Shown here: piece after piece, positions 34,482-46,708 of the stretch
How the letters are laid out: each line of letters starts with the position of its first letter
Position numbering within the stretch: the stretch's first letter is position 1
Origin: Prinsepia uniflora
Taxonomy: Eukaryota; Streptophyta; Magnoliopsida; Rosales; Rosaceae
DNA: 64,000 bases
NCBI GenBank assembly: GCA_032719365.1
Contig: CM064871.1
Span: 70,722,383 to 70,786,382 of the forward strand
Reading direction: 5' to 3'
The notes under the pieces: model-generated
What the model was told of the DNA's origin: nothing
The model's input: only the letters and a program-made list of their open reading frames with translations
Databases searched by the model: none
Translations under genes and position numbers: made by a program

Positions 34482-37242
34482 TGTCAGGACCCACCCCGGT
34501 TTCACCCCGAAACCCGAGGTAAATCCCGCTCCCGTCTGACTCCCCGACGCAAAACTCAAGTAAAACTCATTCATATTCTAACCAGTCAAACGCAGGAGTA
34601 ATTAGACACAAAGTCCCGAACATAGCATTTACAAAACATAGTACGAACATACAAGAAAATAAAAACCGATAACCACACGCACACGGAAGCCTTTACTCTA
34701 CTCTGGGAACCCTCACTTCACTTCTATGCCTCAGACTCTGCCTCGGCGTCAAGACCCCGCGCTCGCTCCACAACCTGGAGGGCAATTAAAACAGAAAATG
34801 TGAGTGGACCAGAAAGTACAAAAGTTCAAAACCCATTTTACAAGAAAACCGAGTTTAACCCTCCGTTTTGAAATCACATGCATAACCAGCAGTTATAAAC
34901 ACATTTATAAAATAATCATTATAAACATCATAAGAAACAGAAACACTATAAAAGATCATAAGAAACCATAGCATGAGTATCAGAAACTGTATCAAATCCT
35001 CATCCAAACCCGAATCCGAAATCACTGGTCCGATGCTCTCCCGGCATCTAGAACCGTCATTCCGAACCCAAATCCGGAAAATATCTATTTTCATACCAAA
35101 ACCCCATGTAATCACAAATCACATTTCATAACCCATGTATCACTATTAGAAAACCTTTATCAGTGGAAATTCTCAAATGTGGCATCAAAATCCGAAAACC
35201 AACATTTTCTCGAAAACCGTGCCAAAACCGTCTTTTTCTCGAAAAACGTACAAATACATAAAATCATCATATCATATTCAATAAACATAGATTTATGAAT
35301 AAAACCATAAAATACGTATATAAAAATAGTTATGCATGCTCGAGTTTAAGGAAAGGGTCCACTCACAGTACTGAGCCCTACTCGCGTCCCGAACGTCCAG
35401 CCCGTTCCTCGGCTTCCTCGGGAAATCCCGATCCTGTCAAACACCGCCAAATTACGTCACTAACACGTCTACGAAGGTTCACCTAAATTCCCTCAAAATT
35501 CCCCGAATCCTAAACATAAGAACCCGGGACCCTAAACTTTCACCCTCGCGGAACTCAACTCAAACGACTTCCGATTGACCCGAAACCAACTCCATCGAAC
35601 TCACAACAACTCCTAGACCAAAAACTATGTTGACCGTTTCTCCCAGAACCGCCGCACGCGCCCCCACGCGCCGCCCAAAGTGGCTGCGCGTGGCCCCACG
35701 CGCCAGCTACAGTACCGTCTTCAACCCGTGCTGAACCGGGCTCGACACAGTGCCTGCTGTTTGAACCGGCGAGAGCGGTTCACCGCCGTACCTGCACCAT
35801 TTTCCTCCCTCTCTTCACCATCCTCTTCGTCCAACCTTAAGCTATCCATCCCCCTCCTCCTTAGAACTCGACACGGCCCCTACACCGTCAACTCAAGCTC
35901 GAACTAGACGGCCTGAACTCCCCTGTTTCACAATCCAGCCACTCCGGTCACCCCCCGTCACGGTGACTGTCCCAGACTCTTCTTAGGACCTCACTAAACC
36001 TAATCCAACTCTTCTAAACCTTCGACTCAGTCCCTGGGATCACGACTCTTGGATTGAAACAAAACGGAAAAACAGGGCACACAGAGTCCCTCCGTCACGC
36101 CAACCACCACCGTGCACCTCTCGTCACGGCAACACAACCAGACGGTTCCTAGGACTCAACTAAATCCCCTAAACCACTATAGACCCATCGATTCAACCCC
36201 TAGACTCACGACTTTCGATTCAAAACTCGACGGGAAAACAGGGCAAATTTACAAGGATAAGGGATTACCTGCAACCGTCCACCACCGTGCTCGCCGCCGC
36301 GGTTCCTGGAGTCCACAACGTCGCCTCAGCCTCCTCTCGAGGTCAATCACACTTACATACGGCCACAGCACCACCAGCTCCCTCAGTTCCTCTCTGTTTT
36401 TCTCTGAAGTTCCCGTGGCTCTCAACTCACTCACACACCACCTGCACACTTCTAACCTTCTCAGCACCACCCCAGCATCTCTCAACCTCCTTCTGATCAC
36501 TCTTCACTCACTAGAACTCATCAACATCCACGATCAATCCTCAATTCCTCCTCACAAGCTCACCCTGTTTCTATCTGGGTCGAAGAACTCACACTTGCAC
36601 GGTTGCACCCAAATAATTGGACCGTGCATACACTGGAACCCCCCAGAAACCACTCCACCTTTAGCACGTGTCACCATCCTACCCTTCATCTCACATGTGG
36701 CTCAATCTCAACCCTTCATCTGTCCTTATCTGTTGCACACACCCCAGAGCACAAAAGACCAAAATGCCCTTCTGTTTTACCCAAAATTACAACTTTGCCA
36801 CTACCTTTCTAGACCTGTAACTCCCACATCGTACGTCCGATGAATACGTGCCGCCTGTCATCGAACTCGGGACGACGAGATCTATCTAACGGTCTTAGGT
36901 CAACTTACCAAAACCCGTTCGTATAAAAAGTCAACGTTTCCCCCCTAATTTCGCCAAATTACGGTTATGCCCTCAACATTCCGAACATCACAACTTCCTC
37001 CTCGGATGTCGGAATCGGGCGTGCCACCTGCCTACGGATTCGTAACGTCCTCAACTACGTCCTGGTCACTGGTCAACTCCCATTTGACCACCCGAAATAA
37101 AAGTCAACAGTTCTGCCCGACCCAGGGGCAAAATCGTCATTCTAAGTTCCCGGACCCCTCGGGACCACCTAACCCTTGATTACCCTTACTAATCACACCT
37201 TAATCACTCTACTTATCCCAATTCTCGGAACGGGTTGTTACA
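34482..37242 (-). mobile_element. 2.76-kb complete solo LTR with 5-bp target duplication
   Basis: On the plus strand it starts TGTCAGGACCCACCCCGG at 34482 and ends ACGGGTTGTTACA at 37242. It is flanked by AAAAT at 34477-34481 and AAAAT at 37243-37247, an exact 5-bp duplication. Read on the minus strand the head is TGTAACAACCCG, like the gypsy LTR at 9878, so it belongs to that chromovirus family. It holds head modules at about 36800-37200 and CACGCGCCGCCCAAAGTGGC near 35660. The 243-codon plus-strand frame at 36112-36843 is an antisense shadow. Confidence 0.92.
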
Positions 37243-38392
37243 AAAATTCAAATCAAACTATTACTAATTGAACAATTCGGATTTTCAACCGTTTAACTTT
37301 TCGATCAAATCCAAACTGGAGTGCCAATAAAGGTTTGCATTGAATTAAGTTTCCAATTTCAATGGATTTATGACTACCTCTAATCGTAAGAGTATTTTTT
37401 TGGTTGTGCTTTCTTCCACATATTCACATTGAATTTTTAAATTTTTTTCAGTTATCACAGTAAACCAAACTCTATGAACATGGAATTACCACCATTCCTT
37501 TGCATGATTTTTTTTTTCAATTAAAAAAACTATAAAAATTAAAAATTGCAACCACATTTTATGTATAAAAAAATGCAGATACACATGCGCCTAAACAATA
37601 AATTTAAGTGTGTTTAACATGGTGATATGAAAATGTCTTGCGCACGCATATGCTAATTTGCTATTGAGTTGTGAAATTGCGCGTTGTGAGCCGAAATGCC
37701 TCTTGCAGGCACGTAGTGCTTGCGGTGAGGCTATGCTAGTATACTATATGCATGCAGAAGCCCAAACAGCTCGAAAAGAACACATGTACTAATGTAATGC
37801 TGTCGCTCACTCGCTCATTGTTGATTTATTTGCATCTTACCCTGATGATACCTCATCGTACTCCTTTCAATTTATCGAATTGTCTTTGTATATATCATAA
37901 TCGGAATTGCGTATTCTCTCTAAATCATCAAGCGAGGTACTTTAGTCATTTATATCTTAATGAAATAGACTGTTGGCCATGAGGATCTTAATTTTGAAAA
38001 AAAACTATTTATTTATTTGATACATATGAATAACTAAACGACATCAAATATTTTGATTTTTAATAAAGATGATTTTGACATGATGATTTAGAAAATGAAC
38101 AATTCAGATTATAATATATGAATAAAGAAAATTCGATAAATTGAAATGGTGGTAAGAACATGTACCACCAGCGTGGGATGCAAGTATCTTCCTTGTTGGT
38201 TTATTAATTTTAGAGTATAAAAGTTATGTACAATTTATAACGTAGTACGATTTTTATTGTTTTTGAAAAACAAGTTGTAACAAAATTTTAACAAGATCAC
38301 TTTAAAAAAACTTTATTCTCGTGCATTTTTTTTTCCCAGATTGCATGATTTCTTCATAATGAGGGTTATAATTTCTTAAAAAAATTGAAATT

Positions 38393-38459
<67 letters not shown>

Positions 38460-39084
38460 TATCAAAGTCGTAAAAAGATTTGCTTTACTTCTCAATCACT
38501 TTGTTCCCACTTCCCAATGGATAAGTGGTGCGAAAAAACAACATCCATGATCATTTTACAAGTAATTAAAAGGAGACAAACTATCAAATCAAGTTTAGCT
38601 TGGTAATTAATTGACTTTAAGCAACGAAATTAATTAACCTTGATGCACATGTTTTAAGAGAACGATGTATGCATATAAAAATGATTATATGGAATTATCA
38701 CTATTAGATTGTTACATAAAATGGCTAGTAGGTTAGATTTATATATTAAATTTTAGAATAAAGAAAAAACTCAACGATATAAGTGCAAGAAAGTCGAATT
38801 TGGTTAATTGGTTGTAAATCTAATGTTAATACAAAAAGTAAAACACACTAGATTGAATATTCTACGTTCAAGTATACTAGCTGGATTGATGAAGTGCTAA
38901 TTAATAAAAGATATTTGAAATGATTATATATATATATATAAAGTTATTTAAAATTTATTTACTTTCCTCATTTTTTTTTGTTCTTATTTAAATCGCAAAT
39001 ATGCATTGTACGTAATAGTCTAAATAATAAATTTAATTAGATTTACATTATTCCAAACTGACTTTTAATAAATATAGAAAATTA
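37243..39084. other. AT-rich intergenic DNA
   Basis: The first ~100 bp continue the AT-rich repeat interrupted by the solo LTR. The remainder has no convincing gene. A trinucleotide microsatellite lies at 38394-38460. Confidence 0.5.
38394..38460. repeat. (AAT)n/(ATT)n inverted microsatellite
   Basis: About 16 AAT-type units run straight into about 7 ATT-type units, so the two halves can pair as a hairpin. Confidence 0.93.
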
Positions 39085-39514
39085 CTAGCAATTGGACCCC
39101 CGCGTTGTCGCGGGATTGTAGAATTGAGTATTACTAATTTTCCATAAATGAGCAGTGATTTTTTTATATCTATAAATGAAAGAAAAAAAAAAGGCTGAAC
39201 CGGTAAAACACTATAGGGGAACAGTGTTTTTTAATATATTTTTTTATAATTTTTTAATATGTATAAAGGAAAAGAAAAAAAATTATAAAGGAAAAGAAAA
39301 AAAATTTGATACGTATAAAGGAAAAGAAAAAAATATAAAAGAAAAGGAAAAAAAAGGAAATTTTTTTCTATGTATAAAGGAAAAGAAAAAAAATATATAG
39401 AGGAAAAGGAAAAAAAAAAGAAAAAAAAGGAAAAAAGAAAAGAAAAAAAAAAAGGGCAGAAGTGGAAAATCACTGTAGATATACAGTGACTTTCTAACTT
39501 CTCTTTTAGTATAG
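39085..39514 (-). mobile_element. Candidate non-autonomous Helitron
   Basis: Read on the minus strand, the right end has a GC hairpin (CCCGCGACAACGCGGG) followed by about 10 nt, then CTAG and a T, the known Helitron 3' terminus. The left end reads CTATACTAAAAGAGAAG, close to the TCTATACTA...AAAAGAG start of many plant Helitrons, although the leading TC is not preserved. The interior is a purine-rich array of TATAAAGGAAAAGAAAA units (about 39258-39455) flanked by two CACTGT...ACAGTG blocks. No coding capacity. Confidence 0.5.
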
Positions 39515-39759
39515 GTATATATATCTAGTTAAGGAAGATGTAATAAGCAATAAACATGCAAACTAATATTTTAAAAAAAAACGAAAAAGCCTGGCAAGGG
39601 CCCAACTGGCCCCTTTTAAACCTTCGCCTCTTCTTACATAATACGGATGAGCCGATGAGGATTATATATATTAAGAAGCTATTTTATATTTATAAGAATT
39701 AAATTTGAGAATTTCTATATATACTAAATATTACTACTACAAGAAAACATAGATGGCCT

Positions 39760-40110
39760 AGTGAAGGGGTTTCGTCAAACAAGCAGGGTAACCCGTCGGG
39801 CGAGACGCTAACCCGGCAAAGCTTCGCTGGGCAACTTCCGTCACACGAGACTCATTGGGCTAGGCTTTCGCTAGACCACAGTTAACCCGTTTGCCTGGTG
39901 AACGTCTTTGTTGAACAACGTCGTCGATCTGAAGCACAACCAACATTTACCTGGCGAACATTCGTCCGGCAAAGTTGATCATTTCAAAATTTTCCCAGAG
40001 AAAAGCTTCGACGAGCAAAGCAATCAAGCCATAGCACAATCAAACTTTGTCCAGTGAGTATTCGTTGGGCAAAGTTGTTTCATTAAATGTTTGCTCGACA
40101 GAGACTTCGT
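39760..40110. repeat. Left subterminal repeats of the CACTA element
   Basis: Repeated 10-20 bp motifs around CGTCGGGCGAGAC, CGTCCGGCAAAGTT, CGTTGGGCAAAGTT and GTGGGCAA. These resemble transposase-binding subterminal arrays of CACTA elements. Confidence 0.65.
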
Positions 40111-40382
40111 GTGGGCAATTTTTTTTATTTTTTTATTTGATTAATTATATATAATTAATATGAAAAATATATATATTTAAATAAATACAATAAAATAATA
40201 ATAGCAATTATATGAAAATTAAAATAATATTTATAAAATTAAATGTAATATTTTAAAATAATTTAAAATAAAAAAAATTCTAAAAAACTAATAAATCGGG
40301 GGCGGGTCAGGGTAGGTAGGGCGATCGGAGTCTTGGGTGGGTTGTTGGACTAGGTCATACGGCTGTTAGTCAAGGTCATGCA

Positions 40383-43300
40383 GGTAACGGCCCGTCCCGG
40401 GAATCAAGATTAGATTAAGCGTTAATGACGGATCAGTGACGTTAATTGGGGATTAGTTGGATGTGTTCGGACGAATAGTGCGAAATGACGATTTTGCCCT
40501 TGGAATTGGGCAAAACATTGACTTTTTGTTCGTACGATCAAATGGACTTTGATCGATGACCGTGACGTAGTTTGGGACGTCACGAGTTCATAGACAGGTG
40601 GCACGTTCGATTCCGACATTCGAGGGAAAAGTTATGACGTTCAGAAGTTGAAGGGTATTTTGGTAATTTGAGTGAATAGGGACAAAAAGTTGACTTTTCA
40701 TACGACATGGAATTTTCATGAACTTCGAGGACCGTTAAGAAGGTCTCGATTCCCTGAGTACAACGACAGGCGGCACACGGTCATTGGAGTTCAGACGACT
40801 GAGTTATGGGTCTAGGAATCGGAGGGACAAAATGGTAAATTGCGCAATAAAGGGCAATTTGGTCATTTCTATGCCTAGGGATCTGTGCCAAGTTAGTGTG
40901 GGTGTAACGACCCATCTCGGAAATTAGGGTTAAGACCGTGATTAAGATGAGATTAGTGAGCTTAATCGGGGGTGAGTTGGTCCCAATAAGGTCGTTAAGG
41001 TAGATTGACGATTTTGCCCCTGGTTCGGGCACAAGGTTGACTTTTAGTTCGGGCGGTCAATTGGATTTTGACCGATGACCAGGACGTAGTTTAGGACGTC
41101 ACGAATCCGTAGGCAGGTGGTACGCCCGATTCCGACATCCGAGGAGGAAGTTATGATGTTCGGAAGGTTGAGGGCATAACCGTAATTTGGTTAAACTAGG
41201 GGGAAAAGTTGACTTTTCGTACGAACAGGCTTTTATACGTTTACCGAGGACTGTTAGATAGATCTCGTCGTCCTGAGTTCGATGACAGGCGGCACGTGTT
41301 CATCGGACTTACGATGTGTGAGTTACGGGTCTAGAAAGGTAGTGGCACAATGGTAATTTTGGCTTAAAAGGAAGGGTATTTTGGTCTTTGTGCTTTGGGC
41401 CTGGTGCAACAGAGAGGGACAAGTGGATGGCTGGGATTGAGCCACTTGTGAGAAGGCTGAGGGGATGGTGACACGCGTAGGGGTTCTGGTTGGTTCTAGG
41501 CTTGTGCACGGTCCCAATTATTTGGGGTAATCGTGCAGGTGTGTGTTGTGGGTGTGTTCGAAGAACAGAAATAGAGGGAGAGAGTTGGGAGAATTGGACG
41601 GTGTTTTGTGTGTGTTGTGTAAATGGATGGGTGAGGAGTGACCAGAGAGTGGAAGAGAGCTAGAGAGGAGGCAGGGAGGTGCAGTAGTCGTGTGTGGGTG
41701 AGTTGTGAGCCGCGGGGAAAATCAGGGAACAGAGTGAACAGAGAGATCGTGGTGGTGGTTGTGCCGTGTGTTGGCCTGATTCAAGCTGAGAGGAGACTCA
41801 GAAGGTTGCAGGGGACTCAGTGGACACCGTGGTGTGCGGCGGTTCGAACGGCGGAGGACGAATCGCAGGTAAGCCTCAAATCCTCTGTTTTTCCGTTTTG
41901 CTCAGTTTGAAAGTCGTGGACTTAGGGAGTGAGTCGACGGTGTTGGTGAATTGGGTGAGTATCAGTGAGGTCTTAGGAAGCTCTGGGGGTCGAAGCCGTG
42001 ATGGGGGGTGACCTGGTTGGCTGGATCGTGAAACAGGGAAGGTGTTCGGGTTTCTGTTCGAGCTTGAGTCGATGAGTTTTAGGTCGTGTCGAGGTGTTTG
42101 GAGTAGGGGAAAGGGTAGCTTAGGTCTGGACGATGAAGCTGGTGAAGAGAGAAGCAGTTTTGGTGGACGGACGGCGGTGAACCGGTCACGCCGGTTCGAG
42201 TTACAGCGACTGGTTCGAACCGGGTCGACCAGAGGTTGCTGGTGACACTGTAGCTGGCACGTGAGGGCCACGCGCAGCCACTTTGGGCGGCGCGTGGGGG
42301 CGCGTGCAACGGCAGTTGGGAAAATGGTCAACATGGTTTTTGGTCTAGGTGTTTTGACGAGTCTAATGGGATTGGTTTCGGGTTGTTCGGACGTCGTTTG
42401 AAGTTAGTTCCGCGAGGTCGAAGGTTTAGGGTACCAGTTCGTTACGATTAGGACCTGGGGATTTTTGGGGAAAATTAGGTGGACCTTCGTAGACGTGCTA
42501 GTAATGTACTTTGGCGGTTGTTGACAGGATCGGGACTTCCCGAGGAAGTTGAGGAACATACGAGACGTTCGGGACGTGATTGAGGGCTCGGTACTGTGAG
42601 TGGACCCTTTCCTTAAACTCAAGCATGCATAACTGTTTTTCTATAATTTTTTTATGATTTTAATTATGATTTTATGTTTATCGGATATCTTTGTCAATTT
42701 TACATAATTGCACGTTTTTCGAGGAAGTTCGGTTTTCAGCACGTTTTACGAGAAAAGTGTGATTTCTGAATATGATGCTATGGATTTGGGATTTCAATGG
42801 ATAAGTGGTTTAAATGTTTATAAAGGGCTTTTGGAACGTGATTTGATGATTAAGGTTTTCGGTTTTAGAATCGGATTTCGAGAATCGAGATTTGGTTTTA
42901 AAGTTGGAAAGTAGATTTCCGGATTTGTGTCCGGAATGACGGTTCTGGATGCCGGAAGATCATCGGACCAGTGATTTCGGATTCGGGTTTGGATGTGGAT
43001 TGATAAATGGTTTTCAAATGGTTTTGGATCGGATTTGCTGGATCTGGTTATTGGGTTTAAAGACCCGGATATTGTGATTGACGGGGGACGGGCCCAGATT
43101 GGGTTTAAAGACCCGGATTGAGTTTAAGGACTCGGATATATTGATATTTCCCCCTTAGGCCTGTTGAGTTTAAAGACTCGGATATTATTGAGGCCTGGAT
43201 TGAGTTTAAAGACTCGGGAGTTTAAAGACTCGGATAGGCCCAGCAGGTTTGATCGGATACTGATGATTGTTAGCACTGTTGTTTAATGATTCTGCAAATG

Positions 43301-45362
43301 TTTTTATGATGATCTTCATGTGCTTTATAGTTGTTTTAAATACCTGGGTTATGCATGTGGTTTCAAAACGGAGGGCTAAAACCCTGGTTTTCTTATGAAA
43401 TGCTTTTCGGAAATTCTTTTCTTATTTATGGTCCACTCACACCTTCTGTTTTAAATTGCCCTCCAGGTCGTGGAGCTAGCGCGGGGTTTCGGCGTCGAGG
43501 CAGCGTCTGAGGCATAGAAGTCACGAGAGGGATCCCGGAGTGTTTTAAATTTTCCGTGTGCGTGTATCTGGTTTATCAGTTTTCTTCTGTAGTAGTACTA
43601 TGCTCTGTAAACTTTAACTTCGGAATGTTTTGTATAGTTTCTCCTGCGTCTGACTGTGCTTGTTGGGTGGTTTACTCTAGTTACGTGTCGGGGTGTCAGA
43701 CGGGAGCAGGTTTTACCTCGATTTTCGGGGTGAAACCATGGTGGGTCCTGACAGTGGGTCACTTGGCAGCTTGGGAGAGTGTGCCCATCAGATGGAGGAC
43801 ACGTGGCCTATACTGGAAGGCTGTGGAACTCTTGTCACCGCCTCACAATTTGAACACAGGAGTTTAAAGTGTTATACGGTTTTGAGAGGAAAAAACAGAG
43901 ACAGAGAGTACATCGATCAAAATGAAAGGAACAGAGGCCTTGAACATTCAAGTAGGCCAGTGGGTGAGTCATGAGTGTGAGTGTCTTGTGTTTGAGTGAG
44001 ATCAGAGACTTGTTGTGATGTTTGTGAGTGAGACTGGGTGAAGGATTGAGTGAAAAATCTGAGAGAAGGTGAGCAAAATATTGAGAAACAGAGAGGAACC
44101 GTGAACGGCCTGGGACCTCAAGCAATCAAACCAATCAAAAACCGGTCTGTGGTGGTGCTTAGAGGATTGAGGATTGTTTCTTGGTCCTTGAGAACTACGG
44201 TGGACGTCTCGGCGGAGGAATGGAAGGGGGTAAGGACGTCGGGTTTTCTATTTTCCAAAATTGTTCAAATGGAAAATCGATGGTTTTGGGGAACTGTCGA
44301 GGCATTCTAATGATCCTTACCATTGTAGAAAGACACTATTGAGCCAAGGATTTGAAGCCGTGCCCTGAGAAGACTGGTGGTGGCCGGAATCACAGCAGTC
44401 GAACCACCGTGGATGCACGGTTTTTCCTTCGAATTGAGAGGTAAATTTTAGGTCTCCATTCCAGATTTTGGTTTCATAGATTAACTGGGCTAGGAAGGAC
44501 GAAACTATTGGGCTAAAATAGAGTAAAAAACAGGCTGAAATTAGAAAGAACCGTGAATGCCGGTTCAAAACAGGACCGGATTTGCAGACCGGTTCAGACC
44601 AGTCGACTGAGGACCTTTCCAACACGACTTTTAAAGTATTTGATGTAACAAATATTTTGGCACTGGTTTCGAGTCAATCAGACATTGTCTCGATATGTTT
44701 CGGGAAGGCCTGATATTGCACATGGTTTTGAGTTTAAAGATTCGGGCACACTTGAGATCCACCAAACTTGTATGATTGATATTTTCACTGGGTTTTCACT
44801 GGTTTTCATATGTTTTGGGCAGTGGCCCGGATGTATTGGTTTTGATGAGTTTTGGGACTAAGTTCCTGTACTTTGCGATTGATTTATGATTTGAGGCTGA
44901 GGCCTGGGTTTGAATAACTGATTTGATTCGGGTTTTCCAATATGGTTTTCATTGATGGTTTTTTATATGAACTTGATATGATCTGGTTTCGTAACATTGA
45001 TATGCATGCATTGGTTTCGCGTGGAGGGTAAAAATGTATTTATACTTTTTGATAAATGTTTTTGAACTTATATTTATTTTTATTTTTTCCACTCATAGTC
45101 TCTTGTGTTTTCGATATCCTCCAGGTTGTGGTAGTGTGGGCTGTTGGTCGAGAGAGACGGAGACATCACACCCACAATCCACAATAGATTCGGTACACTC
45201 TGGGAAGTCTGGATACTTTTAGGACGGTCGGATCGAGAATCTCTTGTCCGACTTACGCGTCACATGGAGGTTGGACGTCGGTTTAGCCTTCGTGTCATGC
45301 GTAAGTTAGACGGGAGCAGGATTTAGCCCTTAATCCCGGGGGATTGGGGGTGGGTCCTATCA
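40383..45362 (+). mobile_element. Solo LTR with target duplication, interrupted by a second LTR
   Basis: The head GGTAACGGCCCGTCCCGG (expected TGTAAC, first T changed) starts at 40383. The tail GGTGGGTCCTATCA ends at 45362, preceded by AGACGGGAGCAGG. ATGCA occurs at 40378-40382 and again at 45363-45367, an exact 5-bp duplication. The LTR is split at 40912/43754 by a complete second LTR; without it the length is about 2.13 kb. It was inserted in the CACTA element. Small frames within (for example 44050-44310 and 45034-45222) are not genes. Confidence 0.9.
40913..43753 (+). mobile_element. 2.84-kb solo LTR nested in another LTR
   Basis: Starts TGTAACGACCCATCTCGG at 40913 and ends GTGGGTCCTGACA at 43753. 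It is flanked by GTGGG at 40908-40912 and 43754-43758, an exact 5-bp duplication. The inner landmarks match the gypsy LTR at 9878 point for point: CACGCGCAGCCACTTTGGGC near 42270, GAGTTTAAAGACTCGG units at 43045-43250, and the ATGGTCCACTCAC...CCCTCCAGGTCGTGG block near 43430-43475. Confidence 0.93.
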
Positions 45363-45367
45363 ATGCA

Positions 45368-46660
45368 ACCCATCCTCACCTATTCGGTTGAGCAATAAGG
45401 TGAGCTAGGCCTGAATTCACTTGTTCTGGGCCTATATGCGCTCGTTCTAAGCCTTGATCTCGGTATTCTCAGCCTAGAGACTCTCGATATTTTGCTTCAG
45501 ATTTGAGACCTCATCGGGAGTGGCTCCCTGTGAAGAACTTGAAGATCAGCTCGAGACATCCCAAAATGGCCCTTCTCTTGCCCCTTGGACAACCTTCCCG
45601 AGATGTCTACCAAGTTGGTGCTCCAAGATGGCAATCGACCTCCCAGGATGCTTACCAAGTTACTGTTATGTTAGCTCCTGATTTTGCTGCACGTCCTCTA
45701 CCATCGCCGTCTACACCCGACTACCCCGACCAGCGTAGACTTACGTGAATAACGTCAGCCACCCGACTACCCCGACCAGCGTAGACTTTCTCCCAAGCAT
45801 CCATTTTCGGGAACGATTAACTAACCCTGCGACGAGCTTCATGCCAGGCCAGCAAGAGTCGCGATCCCCATGGTGTTCAAATTTCTTCGCTGCCCAGTTC
45901 GCATTGTTGTCCCTTTTTTCTGCTCATTAGAAAAAACAATCATTATTGCTCCAAAAATAAAGCAATATACTAAATAAATTAACATATATAGAAACCCCTC
46001 AACACACGAAGTGGTCGCACAACCAGGCCCACCCCTCCTTGTTAGGCCCCTGCAACTCCTCCGGAAGATTTTCACGAGCAACATAAGGGGAAATCCATTC
46101 CTTATAGTAGTTATGGAGCTCGAACTTCCAGTCGGCGAGCAACTTTTTCTAGTGGAAGTTTATATTGGCCATGAGATCGGTTTATATTGGCCATGAGTTC
46201 GGCATTGTTCTTGTCCCACTCAAAATTAATCTTCTATAAAATATTAAACACTGTAAAATTATTAAAAATAATGAAAACAATGAAAATGAAAGAAGAAACC
46301 CATACCCTTAAAGCGAACCAACAGAAATCGAGCTCTGCTGGGGATTAACTCCTGAAATTATCCGCCATCATCTTGGACTTGGTGCGAAGAATCACATCTA
46401 TATCCCGCACCAACAGAGCGTGCACTTTGGGCGTCGATGCCCTGAGTCATTCCACCTACACGATCGGGATCCTGAAATTGGTCGACGTGAATATCCGCTG
46501 GGATGCCAAACCCTTACTGATGTCGCACACCTTTATGTTTCTCCCAGCAAATTCAATGGATATTAGCATAGAATATGAGTAAAAAACAAATAAAAACTTT
46601 TCAATAAATCAAACATTCAACTTACCTTAAGGGAGTCATCCAACAACTATCTCCTCTAGT
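45368..46660 (-). pseudogene. CACTA transposase-associated (ptta-like) coding relic
   Basis: On the minus strand, conserved-looking blocks come in the order expected for plant En/Spm ORF proteins: LVRDIDVILRTKSKM (about 46370-46460), KEWISPYVARENL (about 46070-46120), WACLCDHFV (about 46010-46040) and NEQKKGTTMRT...G (about 45890-45925). An ILGGR..SKG-type segment follows near 45600-45660. Stops and frame changes occur throughout and exon limits are not certain. The placement between CACTA termini supports the call. I assign it to the family by pattern only; a profile search would be needed for proof. Confidence 0.5.
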
Positions 46661-46708
46661 ATGTCTTCTCCAGTGGCCTTAGATTACAGGACTGCCCCCG
46701 AAGGGACA

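Noticed and set aside
36112..36843. 243-codon plus-strand open frame
   Set aside because: Lies antisense in the solo LTR 34482-37242, is low-complexity Pro/Ser/His-rich, has no domain, and similar frames appear in sister LTRs.
39176..39473. Lys-rich and Phe-rich frames on both strands
   Set aside because: Translations of the AAAGGAAAAG purine array.
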